Shown here: positions 28,078-37,434 of the stretch, one piece after another
Layout: each line of letters starts with the position of its first letter
Position numbering within the stretch: the stretch's first letter is position 1
Assembly: GCA_003542575.1 (NCBI GenBank)
Contig: DPKJ01000003.1
Location: 305,860-369,859 of the forward strand
Direction of reading: 5' to 3'
Source: Rikenellaceae bacterium
Lineage (GTDB): Bacteria; Bacteroidota; Bacteroidia; Bacteroidales; UBA932
DNA length: 64,000 nt
The notes under the pieces: model-generated
What the model saw: only the letters and a program-made list of their open reading frames with translations
Told to the model about the DNA's origin: nothing
Databases searched by the model: none
Translations under genes and position numbers: made by a program

Positions 28078-28259
28078 GGTGATATATTATCAAGTAGCAG
28101 TAAGAGCCACCACAACCTAAATATAAGGAAAGGCCATTTCTTGATTATTACAAATGGTTGTTAATTTATTACATAATTATTGTTATTGCCACAAAATAGC
28201 ATACCAACAACCCCGGCAAAAGATTATGCCCAATGTAATTTTTGATATTAAAATTCGTT

Positions 28260-29186
28260 TTAAACTTCTGAGAATCCGCTCGTAGGTTCAGCAAATTTTT
28301 GACTTGCTGTAAAGAGCACATCAATCACAATTGGGTTATGCAACTTTAAGACGCTTTTCAGAATTTTTTCTCTTAATAAGTCCAGTGATGCAATTGTGAG
28401 GGTATTCTCATCTTCTTTAAGTAAAATATGGATAAGTACATAAGGAACCCTACCCGGCTGAACCATACGAACATACACTTTATTTAATGAAAGGCCACTT
28501 AATGCTGTATTGACTGCCTTTTCCAGTTTTAGTGTCGTTTCAAAAGATGGGGCTTTATTTAATAAACCCATAAGTGCATGCCATGTCATGCGAACCGGTA
28601 TGCCAATTGATAGACTGGCTACCAGGGCAGTAAGGACCGGGTCGACATATGCAAGCATCTCTGTAAATGAAGTACGCTCAAGAAACCATGTTGTGGCAAA
28701 TGCTACTAAAACAGTAGATGAGATTATTGTATTTAATATCCAGTTATGATAATCAGCCTTCACCAATGGACTTTTGTTTGATTTATACGAACGATGTAGC
28801 AGTAATGTAACTAAAAGGCCGGCAACACTTGCTATTGATGCATAAAATATTGCCGGTTCTGAGGAGATCTCCCGGCCATCAGCAATGATTGACATTAAAG
28901 CCTCAAAAAAAGCGATTAACGATACACCAAGAATTAGTAATCCCTTTACTGCATTAATAAGAGCTTCAAAGTAACCATACCCAAAAGGGAATTTTTCATC
29001 ATCAGGGCGTTTAATAATAGTTAGAATCCTAATTGTAAATATTGCTGTTACAAAATAGCTTATATTAAAGAGACCATCAAGTAATATGACTCCTGAGTTT
29101 GTAATTATAGAAAAAGTAATTCCCAATATACCAACCAACAAAGATGCAAGAGTCGATAAAATCAATGATTTTTTTTCTGATTTCAT
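28260..29186 (-). CDS. CDF-superfamily transporter with substituted metal site
   Basis: 308 residues, six hydrophobic segments followed by a cytosolic domain with alternating beta strands (YVRMVQPGRVPYVLIHILL). Overall cation diffusion facilitator layout, with the PFGYGYFEALIN loop after TM2. The two metal-site motifs of classic CDF proteins (ADxxHxxxD in TM2 and TM5) read LDGLFNISY and ADYHNWILN, so all four His/Asp site-A ligands appear changed (to Phe, Tyr, Asn, Asn). It may belong to the atypical COG3965-like branch; the substrate could differ from Zn/Fe. Confidence 0.75.
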   Translation of the reverse strand: MKSEKKSLILSTLASLLVGILGITFSIITNSGVILLDGLFNISYFVTAIFTIRILTIIKRPDDEKFPFGYGYFEALINAVKGLLILGVSLIAFFEALMSIIADGREISSEPAIFYASIASVAGLLVTLLLHRSYKSNKSPLVKADYHNWILNTIISSTVLVAFATTWFLERTSFTEMLAYVDPVLTALVASLSIGIPVRMTWHALMGLLNKAPSFETTLKLEKAVNTALSGLSLNKVYVRMVQPGRVPYVLIHILLKEDENTLTIASLDLLREKILKSVLKLHNPIVIDVLFTASQKFAEPTSGFSEV

Positions 29187-29237
29187 AATAACAAAAATCG
29201 GTTATAAACATCAATCATATCTTTAATGCTTTATAAA

Positions 29238-30341
29238 TTAAAACTTCTTGGTAATATCTAAAACAATTGTGTTGAACTTATCGGCCTCCTCGACAATGGG
29301 GCTGTGTGCAGAGTTATCAAAAGTGAAAAAATCTTTTTCAGGAGCATTTAGCTGATTAAAAAAATCTTTAGCCACTACATAAGGCGTCTGATAATCAAAT
29401 ATACCATTGAAGATATAGACCGGAATCTGCATGCTGTCTATCTCTGAATGAAGGTTTGTATTTACAACATCCAGCCACAGATGCTTGAGCGAAAACATAC
29501 TACCGGCCATATATTTAAACTTATCGCTCAATGTGTACTCCTTTGCAGCAAGAATCATTTTTATATAAGGCCACAGGCTTGTCATTTCCCGAGTAACTCC
29601 TCCTCCGTATCTGGAAACATACTCCCTTTCATTCATAATAAAGCTAATCCAGGGATCAATAGTAGCTAAGGTATCAGGAAAGGTCATTGAGGTCAGTTTC
29701 TTTAATCCTTTCTTATCATTTCTGATGATTGCCTGCTCCTTAACCCATTCAAACGACACTCTCTCGCCCCAGTATTGGGCACATACCTGACCAATCCCAA
29801 AATATGCGTGGTACAGCTCAGGAAACTTATGGGAGGTGAGTATCCCAAGAAAAGAGCCCCAGGAGTGTCCCATTAAAAATATTTTTTCCTGATTGAACCT
29901 TTGTTTCAGAACTAAAGTCAGCTCCCTGGTATCTGAAATAAGCTGCGGTACAGTCATACTTTCTGTTTTAATTTTGTTTGAATATGACATCCCGGCACCG
30001 CGCTGTTCCCAATAAACCATTACAAAGTTTTTCTCCAAATCAGGATTGCCTTTGCTGATAAATACAAATTCCGGACTACCCGGACCTCCGTGAAGAAAAA
30101 GCATTACAGGTTTTGTAGAATCTTCTCCCCTGACAATAATGTATTGCTCAACACCTCCAAGAGTTACCTTCTCTATTGAAGAGATACTTCCAGGGATAGT
30201 TATCCCGGATGAATCTGTTATTGGTTGTGGCTTTCCAGGGCTCTTGATCCATAAAAAAATTGATGCCAATATAAGAACAATCAATAGTGCTCCCAGAAGA
30301 TAGAGCACTCCTTTGCCAATTTTTTTTAATATCGTTTTCAT
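29238..30341 (-). CDS. Membrane-anchored alpha/beta hydrolase, proline iminopeptidase-like
   Basis: About 367 residues. The frame is open to 30374, but the ATG at 30341 (MKTILKKIGKG) gives a normal start directly before one N-terminal membrane helix (VLYLLGALLIVLILASIFLW). The hydrolase domain has the S33 oxyanion motif FLHGGPGSPE, VMVYWEQRGAGMS, nucleophile elbow GHSWGSF, the acid in FNGIFDYQT and the late His in DNSAHSP. Predicted to face the periplasm and cleave short peptides or esters. The next gene upstream encodes a small membrane protein in the same direction. Confidence 0.85.
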   Translation of the reverse strand: MKTILKKIGKGVLYLLGALLIVLILASIFLWIKSPGKPQPITDSSGITIPGSISSIEKVTLGGVEQYIIVRGEDSTKPVMLFLHGGPGSPEFVFISKGNPDLEKNFVMVYWEQRGAGMSYSNKIKTESMTVPQLISDTRELTLVLKQRFNQEKIFLMGHSWGSFLGILTSHKFPELYHAYFGIGQVCAQYWGERVSFEWVKEQAIIRNDKKGLKKLTSMTFPDTLATIDPWISFIMNEREYVSRYGGGVTREMTSLWPYIKMILAAKEYTLSDKFKYMAGSMFSLKHLWLDVVNTNLHSEIDSMQIPVYIFNGIFDYQTPYVVAKDFFNQLNAPEKDFFTFDNSAHSPIVEEADKFNTIVLDITKKF

Positions 30342-30386
30342 TTTATTTTGGTGAATATGGTACATGTGAGTCATGAAGAATAATCT

Positions 30387-30599
30387 TCAATTAGCAGAAA
30401 CCCTTTTACTTGAGACCATTAAGACAATGCCAACAAAAAGCACTACTGCACTTATTATTACAGGAGTCCAGTTAGCGCTTGATACTCCTATGTTGACTCC
30501 TAAAAAACTGAAGGTCTCAGTATCCTGAGTTGCCTGTATTCCAAAAATTAAAGCCCCTATAATTCCAAGAATCACTAATACTATTCCGGCTATTCTCAT
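30387..30599 (-). CDS. Small DUF3185-like membrane protein
   Basis: 70 residues, two hydrophobic helices (about 3-24 and 44-64) joined by a polar segment with Thr/Ser. The layout MRIAGIVLVILGIIGALIFG...VVLFVGIVLMVSSKR resembles the small DUF3185-type proteins in having a helix-loop-helix and a short basic tail. Role unknown. It lies 12 bases before the open end of the hydrolase frame and may be co-transcribed with it. Confidence 0.55.
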   Translation of the reverse strand: MRIAGIVLVILGIIGALIFGIQATQDTETFSFLGVNIGVSSANWTPVIISAVVLFVGIVLMVSSKRVSAN

Positions 30600-30729
30600 A
30601 ACATTAACTTTTAATAATTAATAAAGTTGTATATGCAAAACTAAGTGCATCATCTCCAATAAGTGTTATATAATAAGTTGGAAATGTACATAATTCACAT
30701 ATTTAAATGCACTTCTTAATAGTAGATAA

Positions 30730-31176
30730 TTAAACTTTCAGTAAAAAATTCTCTCTAATCATTCCCGGCTCTTTATATTTTGATGCCGAGGCTACTGCTT
30801 TCTCTAAAACTTGTTTTAACAAATTAAAGTCATTGGGCTTAGATATGTAAACATTTGCTCCGTTGAGGAATGTTTCATCAATATCTTTTTCGTTTTCTGA
30901 TGTGGAATAAATGGCTATCAGAACATCTTCCAACCTGGGATTGCTCTTTATTTCCTTTAAACATTCTATACCACTTTTTGACGGCATGTTGAGGTCAAGG
31001 AAAAGAATGTATGGTAAAGAGTTCTCCTGTTTGTTAAGCCATTCCATTAGTTCTGTTCCGTCATTCACAGTGCTGACAACGGTTTTAATTTTTAATTCTG
31101 AAAAGGCTACTGTAAATAGTAGTCTGTCCCCTTCATCATCATCAGCAAGTAAAATGTGTAATGGGTTTTTGTTCAT
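30730..31176 (-). CDS. Single-domain response regulator (Rcp1 type)
   Basis: 148 residues consisting of one receiver: acidic pocket ADDDEGDRL, phospho-Asp in ILFLDLNMPSKSG, Ser in YSTSENEKD and Lys in YISKPNDFNLL. No output domain, as in the Rcp1/CheY-like regulators that act with bacteriophytochrome-type kinases. The kinase with the matching HDMQEPLR box is encoded 12 bases upstream on the same strand, so this is probably its direct phosphoacceptor. Confidence 0.88.
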   Translation of the reverse strand: MNKNPLHILLADDDEGDRLLFTVAFSELKIKTVVSTVNDGTELMEWLNKQENSLPYILFLDLNMPSKSGIECLKEIKSNPRLEDVLIAIYSTSENEKDIDETFLNGANVYISKPNDFNLLKQVLEKAVASASKYKEPGMIRENFLLKV

Positions 31177-31188
31177 GATGGGTTGTTT

Positions 31189-34100
31189 TTATGATGAAAC
31201 GGGTATGTATATATTGAACGTTGCTCCTTTATTTAGTTCACTTGTAGCGTTTATGACTCCTCTGTGGTTATCAACTATCTTTTTTACAATTGCAAGGCCA
31301 ATGCCTGAACCTGTGTATTCGTCTTTACTATGAAGTTTCTGAAACACTTCAAATATTTTGGAACTAAATTCATTTTCAAAACCTATACCATTATCTGCTA
31401 CGCATATATGGCAGTATTCCTGATGAGGAAGGAGTCCCTTAATATTTAAGTCTTTATTTTTAATAATCCTGCTGCTTATTTTTATATGAGGAGGTTTATG
31501 TGGCACAGAAAACTTGAGGGCGTTGCTTATAAGATTGTGCATGAGTTGACGAAACTGGAAGGGAATAATATTGACTTCGCACAGATTATTCACTTCTATT
31601 ACAGCTCGTTTTCCAGCTATCTCATCTTTAAATTCATTTTTAATTTCTTCAATGATTAAGTTGAGGTTTGTATTTTCAAATTTTCGTTCTGCTGCACTTA
31701 TCCGAGAGAAGGAGAGCAAGTCCTGAATGAGTTGCTGCATTCTTTTTGCAGACTGTTGCATAAAGCGAAAATAATTTTTTCCTACTTCAGATAAGTTTTG
31801 ATTCTCTTTTTCTAAAATTATTCCGGCAAAGGTCTGCAGCTTGCGCAGCGGCTCCTGCATATCGTGACTGGAAACATAAGTGAATGCCTCCAGCTCCTTG
31901 TTCATATTTAAAAGCTCTTTGTTCTTATTTTCAAGCGATTCATTAGCCTCTTTTAATTCACGTGTTCTTTGGTCAACAGCTTTTTCTAATCTTAATTTTT
32001 CTGCTTTACGTTCTCTTATCTCTTTTTTAAGTAATGCTTTATCTATCAGTTCTTTCTCTAAAATAAGATGCCTTATTTCAGTAATATCTGCAATAACAAG
32101 AAGTATCAATTGTTCCCGGTGTGCATTCTGGATAACACGACTTGCATTGAGTGACATTATTTTTTCACCTAAGTTCAAGAAAGTATGCTTTACCTCATAA
32201 TTGTAGAAATGAGAATTTTTAGGAATAATCTCTTCAAGTAATTCGCGTAGTGCAGGAATGTTCCATTGTTTGTTTCCTAAATCGTATAAAAGCACACCTT
32301 CGGTTTGTTCTTCGGTAACATCGAATTTCTTGTAGAATGCTTTGTTGGCAGATTTCACCCGCAGATCTTTTCCTAAAACCAGCATTGGTTCGTGCATTGT
32401 AGATACAATAGCATCGGAATATGCATATGATTCAGTAAGCAGGTCGTTACGTGTTTGCAATTCCTGATTGGCAGAGATGAGCTCTTCGTTGGCAGATTCA
32501 ATTTCTTCTTTTGAAGTCTCCAGCTCTTCATTCAGGGTTTGCAGCTCTTCGTTGCTGGATACCACCTCTTCTATTGTACTTTGAAATTCTTCTGTAAACG
32601 CCTCATGCTCCTGCGCGATTGAGAGAGCATCTGAATGTGCATCTGACAATTCCTGCTCTAACCTCTTTATTCTTCGGTCTTTTGCAGATGAAATACTGTC
32701 TCCGACATTCTCCTGCAACGAAAAAATTTCTGCTAGTTCCATCTCTGTGAAAAGGATAAGCAGTAATGGCTCGTTCCTCTCTAAAGTAAGAGGGACAATT
32801 TCTAAACTTATAACTTTTACTGTCGAATTGATTTTTACTTCAATTCCGGTTTTACGAATGCGATGCTTGGTTTTAATGACTTTTGAAATTGAATTACGCA
32901 ATTCAAATGCAATTTCAGGCCGGGCCATTTTTAAAATATTAAAGGTGGCTTTGCCTTTTGGGTGTGTGAGATATAATTCAGTTGAGCCACGAAACTGAAC
33001 AATCTCCATTTGATAATTAATAACAACACTCGCGGGCATAAATTCTGAAACAAGCAGAGAGTCAATAGCATTGTCAAGCCAATGCTGATTTACGACGTTG
33101 TTTTTCTGGGTTATAATACGAGTAGCTAACGGAATATTTTTCTCAATAATTGTTTGCTGTGAAAAGCGAGATGAAAGTTCGGGAAGTCGCTTTGATCCAA
33201 TACTTGTTTTGCGTGTAAAGATTTTATGCTTTTTATTTGAACTTGCAAAAAGATGGCTTGAATGGCTTATGCCTTCTGATTTGCCAAGCATTAAAAACCC
33301 ATTGTCTTTTAGTGCATAATGAAAAGTGCTAATCACTTTCTTCTGTGCTACGGTATCTAAGTAAATAAATAGATTGCAGCAACTTATAAAATCAAGCCGG
33401 GAGAAAGGAGGGTCGCTCAAAATGTTATGCTGTGCGAACACGCACATATCGCGAACGGTTTTATTAACTCGGTAGCTACCTTCTGATTTAATAAAAAACC
33501 GCTGAATGCGCTTTGGTGAAACGGTCTCTAACTCCTGCTTGCTATAAACACCAATTCGGGCTTTGCTTATTGCAAAACCACTTAGGTCTGTCGCAAAGAT
33601 CTGAACTGGAATATTCAAGGTTTGACTACCCTGAATCTCTAGCAGTATCATGGCAATTGAATAGGCTTCTTCACCTGTTGCACATGCAGGAACCCATATT
33701 CGCAGTGACTCACCTGCATTTTTCCTTTTCAGCAATTTTGGGAAAAGAGTCTCTTTCAAATATTTGTGAGTGTCGGTATCACGGAAAAAACTTGTAACAT
33801 TTATAAGCAAGTCCTGGTATAGAATATCTATCTCCTCATTTTTTTGAGTAAGAAGTTTTGCATATTGCTTGATTGAAGTTATTTTGTACAAAACCATTCT
33901 GCGAATAATGCGTCTCTTTATTGTGCTCATTTTATAAACACTAAAATCAACTCCGGTGGCTTCAAACAATTGATTAAGAATAATTTTAAGATCAGGATTG
34001 CTATTGTCAATCAGATTTTTGTTAGTCGTTTTAATCCCATTTGATTTTACATACGGATGCTTGCTTAGCCTTGCCAACTCTAGTGCAATCTCCTTGGGAG

Positions 34101-34626
34101 ATAAGATAAAATCAACAGCACCAACTGCAATTGCTGAGTGAGGCATACTTGTGAATTTCGCAGAGTCGTCTTGTGCAAAAGTTAATCCCCCTTCTTGCTT
34201 AATATCTTTTAAACCCAATGTACCATCGCTTGCGCTACCGGAAAGGACAATGCCAATAACTCTCTCTTTATGTGCACGGGCAAGAGAGGAGAAAAGAGTA
34301 TCGATAGAAATTGAAGCACTGGATTCTGATCGTGGAATTAATTTTATGTGTCCGTCAACTACATCTATTCCTTTGTTATATGGAATTACAAAAACATTAT
34401 CGGGTTCAATGTCATCCATCTCATCAATTTCCCTCACTTTCATCTTTGTCTTCTTGGATAGAATTTCTGTCAACATGCTTTTGTGGTCAGGGCTAAGATG
34501 TTGAACATAAATAAAAGCCATACCGGTGTCATATGGAAGATATTTTAATAACTCCATCATTGCTTCCAGCCCGCCAGCCGATGCCCCTATGGCAACAATT
34601 GGAAAATCGTTCTTATTTACTGTCAT
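31189..34626 (-). CDS. CheB-CheR-PAS-histidine kinase fusion
   Basis: 1145 residues. Domains in order: CheB methylesterase (about 8-190; GASAGGLEAM, YVQHLSPDH, SGSASDGTLG give the Ser-His-Asp triad) without a receiver; CheR methyltransferase (about 215-480; STIKRRIIRRM, VPACATGEEAYS, FSRLDFISCCN); a long Glu-rich coiled coil (about 640-735); a PAS domain (about 745-865); a second coiled coil; HisKA with YVSSHDMQEPLRKLQ; and HATPase with NLISNALKFS, DNGIGFE and GSGIGLAIVKK. Widespread as an orphan signalling protein. Its start overlaps the upstream receiver gene by 14 bases, and another receiver follows it. Confidence 0.95.
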   Translation of the reverse strand: MTVNKNDFPIVAIGASAGGLEAMMELLKYLPYDTGMAFIYVQHLSPDHKSMLTEILSKKTKMKVREIDEMDDIEPDNVFVIPYNKGIDVVDGHIKLIPRSESSASISIDTLFSSLARAHKERVIGIVLSGSASDGTLGLKDIKQEGGLTFAQDDSAKFTSMPHSAIAVGAVDFILSPKEIALELARLSKHPYVKSNGIKTTNKNLIDNSNPDLKIILNQLFEATGVDFSVYKMSTIKRRIIRRMVLYKITSIKQYAKLLTQKNEEIDILYQDLLINVTSFFRDTDTHKYLKETLFPKLLKRKNAGESLRIWVPACATGEEAYSIAMILLEIQGSQTLNIPVQIFATDLSGFAISKARIGVYSKQELETVSPKRIQRFFIKSEGSYRVNKTVRDMCVFAQHNILSDPPFSRLDFISCCNLFIYLDTVAQKKVISTFHYALKDNGFLMLGKSEGISHSSHLFASSNKKHKIFTRKTSIGSKRLPELSSRFSQQTIIEKNIPLATRIITQKNNVVNQHWLDNAIDSLLVSEFMPASVVINYQMEIVQFRGSTELYLTHPKGKATFNILKMARPEIAFELRNSISKVIKTKHRIRKTGIEVKINSTVKVISLEIVPLTLERNEPLLLILFTEMELAEIFSLQENVGDSISSAKDRRIKRLEQELSDAHSDALSIAQEHEAFTEEFQSTIEEVVSSNEELQTLNEELETSKEEIESANEELISANQELQTRNDLLTESYAYSDAIVSTMHEPMLVLGKDLRVKSANKAFYKKFDVTEEQTEGVLLYDLGNKQWNIPALRELLEEIIPKNSHFYNYEVKHTFLNLGEKIMSLNASRVIQNAHREQLILLVIADITEIRHLILEKELIDKALLKKEIRERKAEKLRLEKAVDQRTRELKEANESLENKNKELLNMNKELEAFTYVSSHDMQEPLRKLQTFAGIILEKENQNLSEVGKNYFRFMQQSAKRMQQLIQDLLSFSRISAAERKFENTNLNLIIEEIKNEFKDEIAGKRAVIEVNNLCEVNIIPFQFRQLMHNLISNALKFSVPHKPPHIKISSRIIKNKDLNIKGLLPHQEYCHICVADNGIGFENEFSSKIFEVFQKLHSKDEYTGSGIGLAIVKKIVDNHRGVINATSELNKGATFNIYIPVSS

Positions 34627-35092
34627 TATTTGGAATTATTATTGAATCTCCTGTAATCATGAAATTTTCTTCAGACGGCATAGGGATATTTTTCTGAACT
34701 ATGAGAGTAAGAGCCTCATAGATAACCTTTTTCAGTTGCAAAAAATCAGCCGGTTTGTTGATGTAATAATGTGCCGCATCTCTGAAAACAATATTGACCA
34801 TCTCCTGGCTCGAAGCTGTAGTGATTATAATAACCGGAAGATTCTGGAGTTCTCTGGATCGTTTAATTGCACCTAAGGTTGCGAAACCATTTTTCCTCGG
34901 CATGTTAAGGTCCAAAAACAGAACGTCCGGCAATTTGTTTCCTCTTTTTGTAAGTTCCTCAATCACCTTTTCTCCATTGCGAACAATGGTAAGAGTTGCT
35001 GAGACAGGGAGTTCTGCCAAAGCATCCTTAAACAGAAGGCAGTCAGCTTTGTCGTCATCAGCAAGAAGTATATTGATACTTTGTGTTATCAT
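34613..35092 (-). CDS. Single-domain response regulator (Rcp1 type)
   Basis: 159 residues: one receiver with ADDDKADC, phospho-Asp in VLFLDLNMPRKNG, Thr in IITTASSQEM and Lys in YINKPADFLQL, followed by a 30-residue polar tail. Its 3' end overlaps the CheB-CheR-kinase gene by 14 bases. This gene, the kinase and the second receiver (30730-31176) appear to form one operon. The two receivers resemble each other, suggesting duplication around the kinase. Confidence 0.88.
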   Translation of the reverse strand: MITQSINILLADDDKADCLLFKDALAELPVSATLTIVRNGEKVIEELTKRGNKLPDVLFLDLNMPRKNGFATLGAIKRSRELQNLPVIIITTASSQEMVNIVFRDAAHYYINKPADFLQLKKVIYEALTLIVQKNIPMPSEENFMITGDSIIIPNNDSK

Positions 35093-35169
35093 TTTCTAAA
35101 GTTAACAATAAAATTATGCAATAGATATTATTAACGCAATTACGCTCAACGCCTCATTCTGTCTGGCGT

Positions 35170-35322
35170 TCAATTCCATAATTTAATTATTTGAAGTTTA
35201 CCAAGCATTTCATCTTTTTTACCTTCAGCAAACATCAGATCATCGTCAGTTAAGCTTGCAAACTTCTGTTTGAGCTTGCCTTTCTTCTCATTCCAGTTTC
35301 CTTTTAATTCTGTTGTATTCAT
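35170..35322 (-). CDS. CsbD-like small stress protein with altered C-terminus
   Basis: About 50 residues. It begins at the ATG at 35322 (MNTTELKGNWNEKKG) and carries the CsbD signature KGKLKQKFASLTDDDLMFAEGKKDEMLGKLQ. Relatives usually continue KLGKTKEE...; here the sequence ends IIKLWN and stops, so the last 10-15 residues are missing or changed, possibly by a small indel. The frame is open to 35364, but the upstream codons do not resemble the family. CsbD proteins are general-stress induced with unknown mechanism. A short AACGCC/GGCGTT hairpin follows the stop (35148-35170). Confidence 0.65.
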   Translation of the reverse strand: MNTTELKGNWNEKKGKLKQKFASLTDDDLMFAEGKKDEMLGKLQIIKLWN

Positions 35323-35364
35323 GTTTTGAATTATATGTGTGAATAAATTTTCACAACTACTCAA

Positions 35365-35690
35365 AGTTGTAAATATTCTCTCCTTAAAACTTTATATATT
35401 TCCGGAAATTATTTGTATTGTTCACACATCGCCGGTTCTCTCATTTCTTTTTCATCATCATAAGCTTTGGTTGAAAAGAGCTCTGGAGTACGGTATAGAA
35501 ATTCTCTCTTCCTGGTTGATATCATTTGTGGGAGTATTATTGTCAGTCAAAATTTGGTCTTATTAGACATGATACTTTGACAGGCACCTCTCAGTTATCT
35601 GATTTATATTGAATTTGAAAAATAAGATTTGATAAAATAAATATAACCAAGCCATATGATATGCCAACAATTTTGAGTAAATGATTCAAT
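35365..35690. other. Intergenic stretch, no supported gene
   Basis: 326 bases between the csbD-like gene and the SGNH-like lipoprotein gene's 3' end. Apart from one short unrecognised open frame I see no coding pattern, tRNA, long repeat or strong hairpin. It probably holds the csbD promoter region. Confidence 0.4.
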
Positions 35691-36692
35691 TCAAGGATTG
35701 TGAGATGGAATAGGGGTTTTTAGAAACCACGGTTTTGTTGTTTCATCAGTTGAAAAAAACTGTAAGAGCATTTGAGCCACTTTTTGTCTGCCCGTCGTTG
35801 AAGGGTGTGTTCCATCTGACTGATAATCGGATATAACCCAAATCAGCCCGTCACTTCTCGGAGTAATTCCGTTAGCCCACAAATAAGGCCCCCAGGAAAG
35901 CCAAGCAGATGAGGGATTATTCCCTGCATAGTTTAGCGATGCATCACCATTAATTTGTGATTCTATCAAACGTTTAACTGTCCAGCCAGCATACCAGGCG
36001 AATGGTTCGGGATTTAGGTTAGTATTCGCATAGCCTGCATAAATACGATCGCTGAGATAAACAAGTTTAAGATTTTGAAACTTCAATTTCAGTAGTTGCA
36101 TCACAGATTTGTATTTGTCTTTCAAGCCATCAGGATAAGTTACAAATGAAGTATCAGTCGGACGGGCTTCAGCCTCTTTAAACCAAATAATCTGTACCTG
36201 TGCAGGACTTAAGCCCAATGCTGCGAGCCTACTCTCTACAGTATCCCAATAAGAAGATGTTGAACTATTTATTGCGTTTATCTCTTGTCCTCCTACTGCT
36301 CCATCTACCAATGATAATTTTGGGTTTTTATCGGGATAGGATTGCATCATAGAAAGAAACATCTGTGTTTCCATCGTAACATTAGACATACCTATTGACA
36401 ACCAAACGATTTTCCCATTCGTTTCATCAACTGTCCCAGAGGTGTTTAAGGGTTTTATTGTTTTTGCCATGGCAATACCCGCAGTATTATGAGCAGGAGG
36501 TCTAATATTTGAGGCATTTGGATAAAGTCCTCCCTGGAAGCCCCTATAGGTTGCTGTACCAAAATCAATAAGAGGAATTGCTGTAGTGATTATGTTGTCA
36601 GTATCTTTTCCATCTGATTTACTCTCTTTTTCACAAGCAAAAAAGAGAAGAGAACTGAGACAGATTAGAAATGTTATGCGGTTTTTTTTCAT
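35691..36692 (-). CDS. SGNH-hydrolase-like lipoprotein
   Basis: 333 residues with lipoprotein signal (lipobox LFFAC). It has SGNH-like blocks: WLSIGMSNVTMETQMF in place of the GxSN block, VDGAVGGQEINA with the Gly block, QIIWFKEAEARP where the Asn block would fall, and SDGTHPSTTGRQKVA with the D-x-x-H catalytic pair. This suggests an esterase-like fold related to bacterial sialate or carbohydrate esterases. The match is by motif only. Predicted envelope-exposed; single gene. Confidence 0.6.
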   Translation of the reverse strand: MKKNRITFLICLSSLLFFACEKESKSDGKDTDNIITTAIPLIDFGTATYRGFQGGLYPNASNIRPPAHNTAGIAMAKTIKPLNTSGTVDETNGKIVWLSIGMSNVTMETQMFLSMMQSYPDKNPKLSLVDGAVGGQEINAINSSTSSYWDTVESRLAALGLSPAQVQIIWFKEAEARPTDTSFVTYPDGLKDKYKSVMQLLKLKFQNLKLVYLSDRIYAGYANTNLNPEPFAWYAGWTVKRLIESQINGDASLNYAGNNPSSAWLSWGPYLWANGITPRSDGLIWVISDYQSDGTHPSTTGRQKVAQMLLQFFSTDETTKPWFLKTPIPSHNP

Positions 36693-36942
36693 AATTACAT
36701 TTATTACATATTGATAGCAATTTGTTTTTGGCTTGTAATTATTAGTTGTGTCTTATGTAAGATAACAGCTACAGGCCTATATACCTTTTGTCGATTTTCC
36801 TGCCATCAGTTATTTGAGCTATTGTAGTATCGACGTTTTATTGTTTTCAAATATATTACTTGTTCTCAATCTCTTAAAATATTTTTATGTTTTTTTGTAA
36901 TAAATTCTATTCAATTGATACTTTATAAGAAACGCTACAGTT

Positions 36943-37431
36943 ATGAAATCACCTAAAGAAGAATTTCTCGATATACTTTCAAACTATCAAGGGATACTGT
37001 ATAAAGTTAGTTTGGTTTACTTTAAAAATAAGCCTGACAGAGAAGACAATCTTCAGGAAATCATATATCAGCTTTGGAAATCTTTTCCCAGTCTCAAAAA
37101 CCACAATAGTATTGGTTCATGGATTTATGCAGTATCAATAAACACTTCAATCTCCAGGATTAAAAAGGTATCACGAATTGAATACAGAGAAACAATACCC
37201 GAATTGCCCGACAAATCGAGCGTTATTGATGAAATGTTAAAGAACGAATCACTCCAACTATTATTAAAAGCAATCTATAATCTCGATGAACTTGACAAAT
37301 CCATTATGCTGCTATATTTAGAAGAGAAGAGGTATGATGAAATTGCTGAAATTATTGGTATCTCAAAATCAAATGTTGGTGTGAGAATCAACAGGGCTAA
37401 AGAAATATTGAAACAAAACTTAAAGAAATAA
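36943..37431 (+). CDS. ECF-type RNA polymerase sigma factor
   Basis: 162 residues. Region 2 (DILSNYQGILYKVSLVYFKNKPDREDNLQEIIYQLWKS region, keyed by D-R-E-D-x-x-Q-E) and region 4 (LDKSIMLLYLEEKRYDEIAEIIGISKSNVGVRINRAKEIL, with a helix-turn-helix) are both present; no region 1.1 or 3. This is the sigma-70 family ECF layout common in Bacteroidota. The membrane protein starting 3 bases after its stop is a probable anti-sigma partner. Confidence 0.88.
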   Translation: MKSPKEEFLDILSNYQGILYKVSLVYFKNKPDREDNLQEIIYQLWKSFPSLKNHNSIGSWIYAVSINTSISRIKKVSRIEYRETIPELPDKSSVIDEMLKNESLQLLLKAIYNLDELDKSIMLLYLEEKRYDEIAEIIGISKSNVGVRINRAKEILKQNLKK

Positions 37432-37434
37432 ATC

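Noticed and set aside
35339..35566. 75-codon plus-strand open frame upstream of the csbD-like gene
   Set aside because: No family pattern, no promoter or ribosome binding signal, and composition like the surrounding non-coding DNA.
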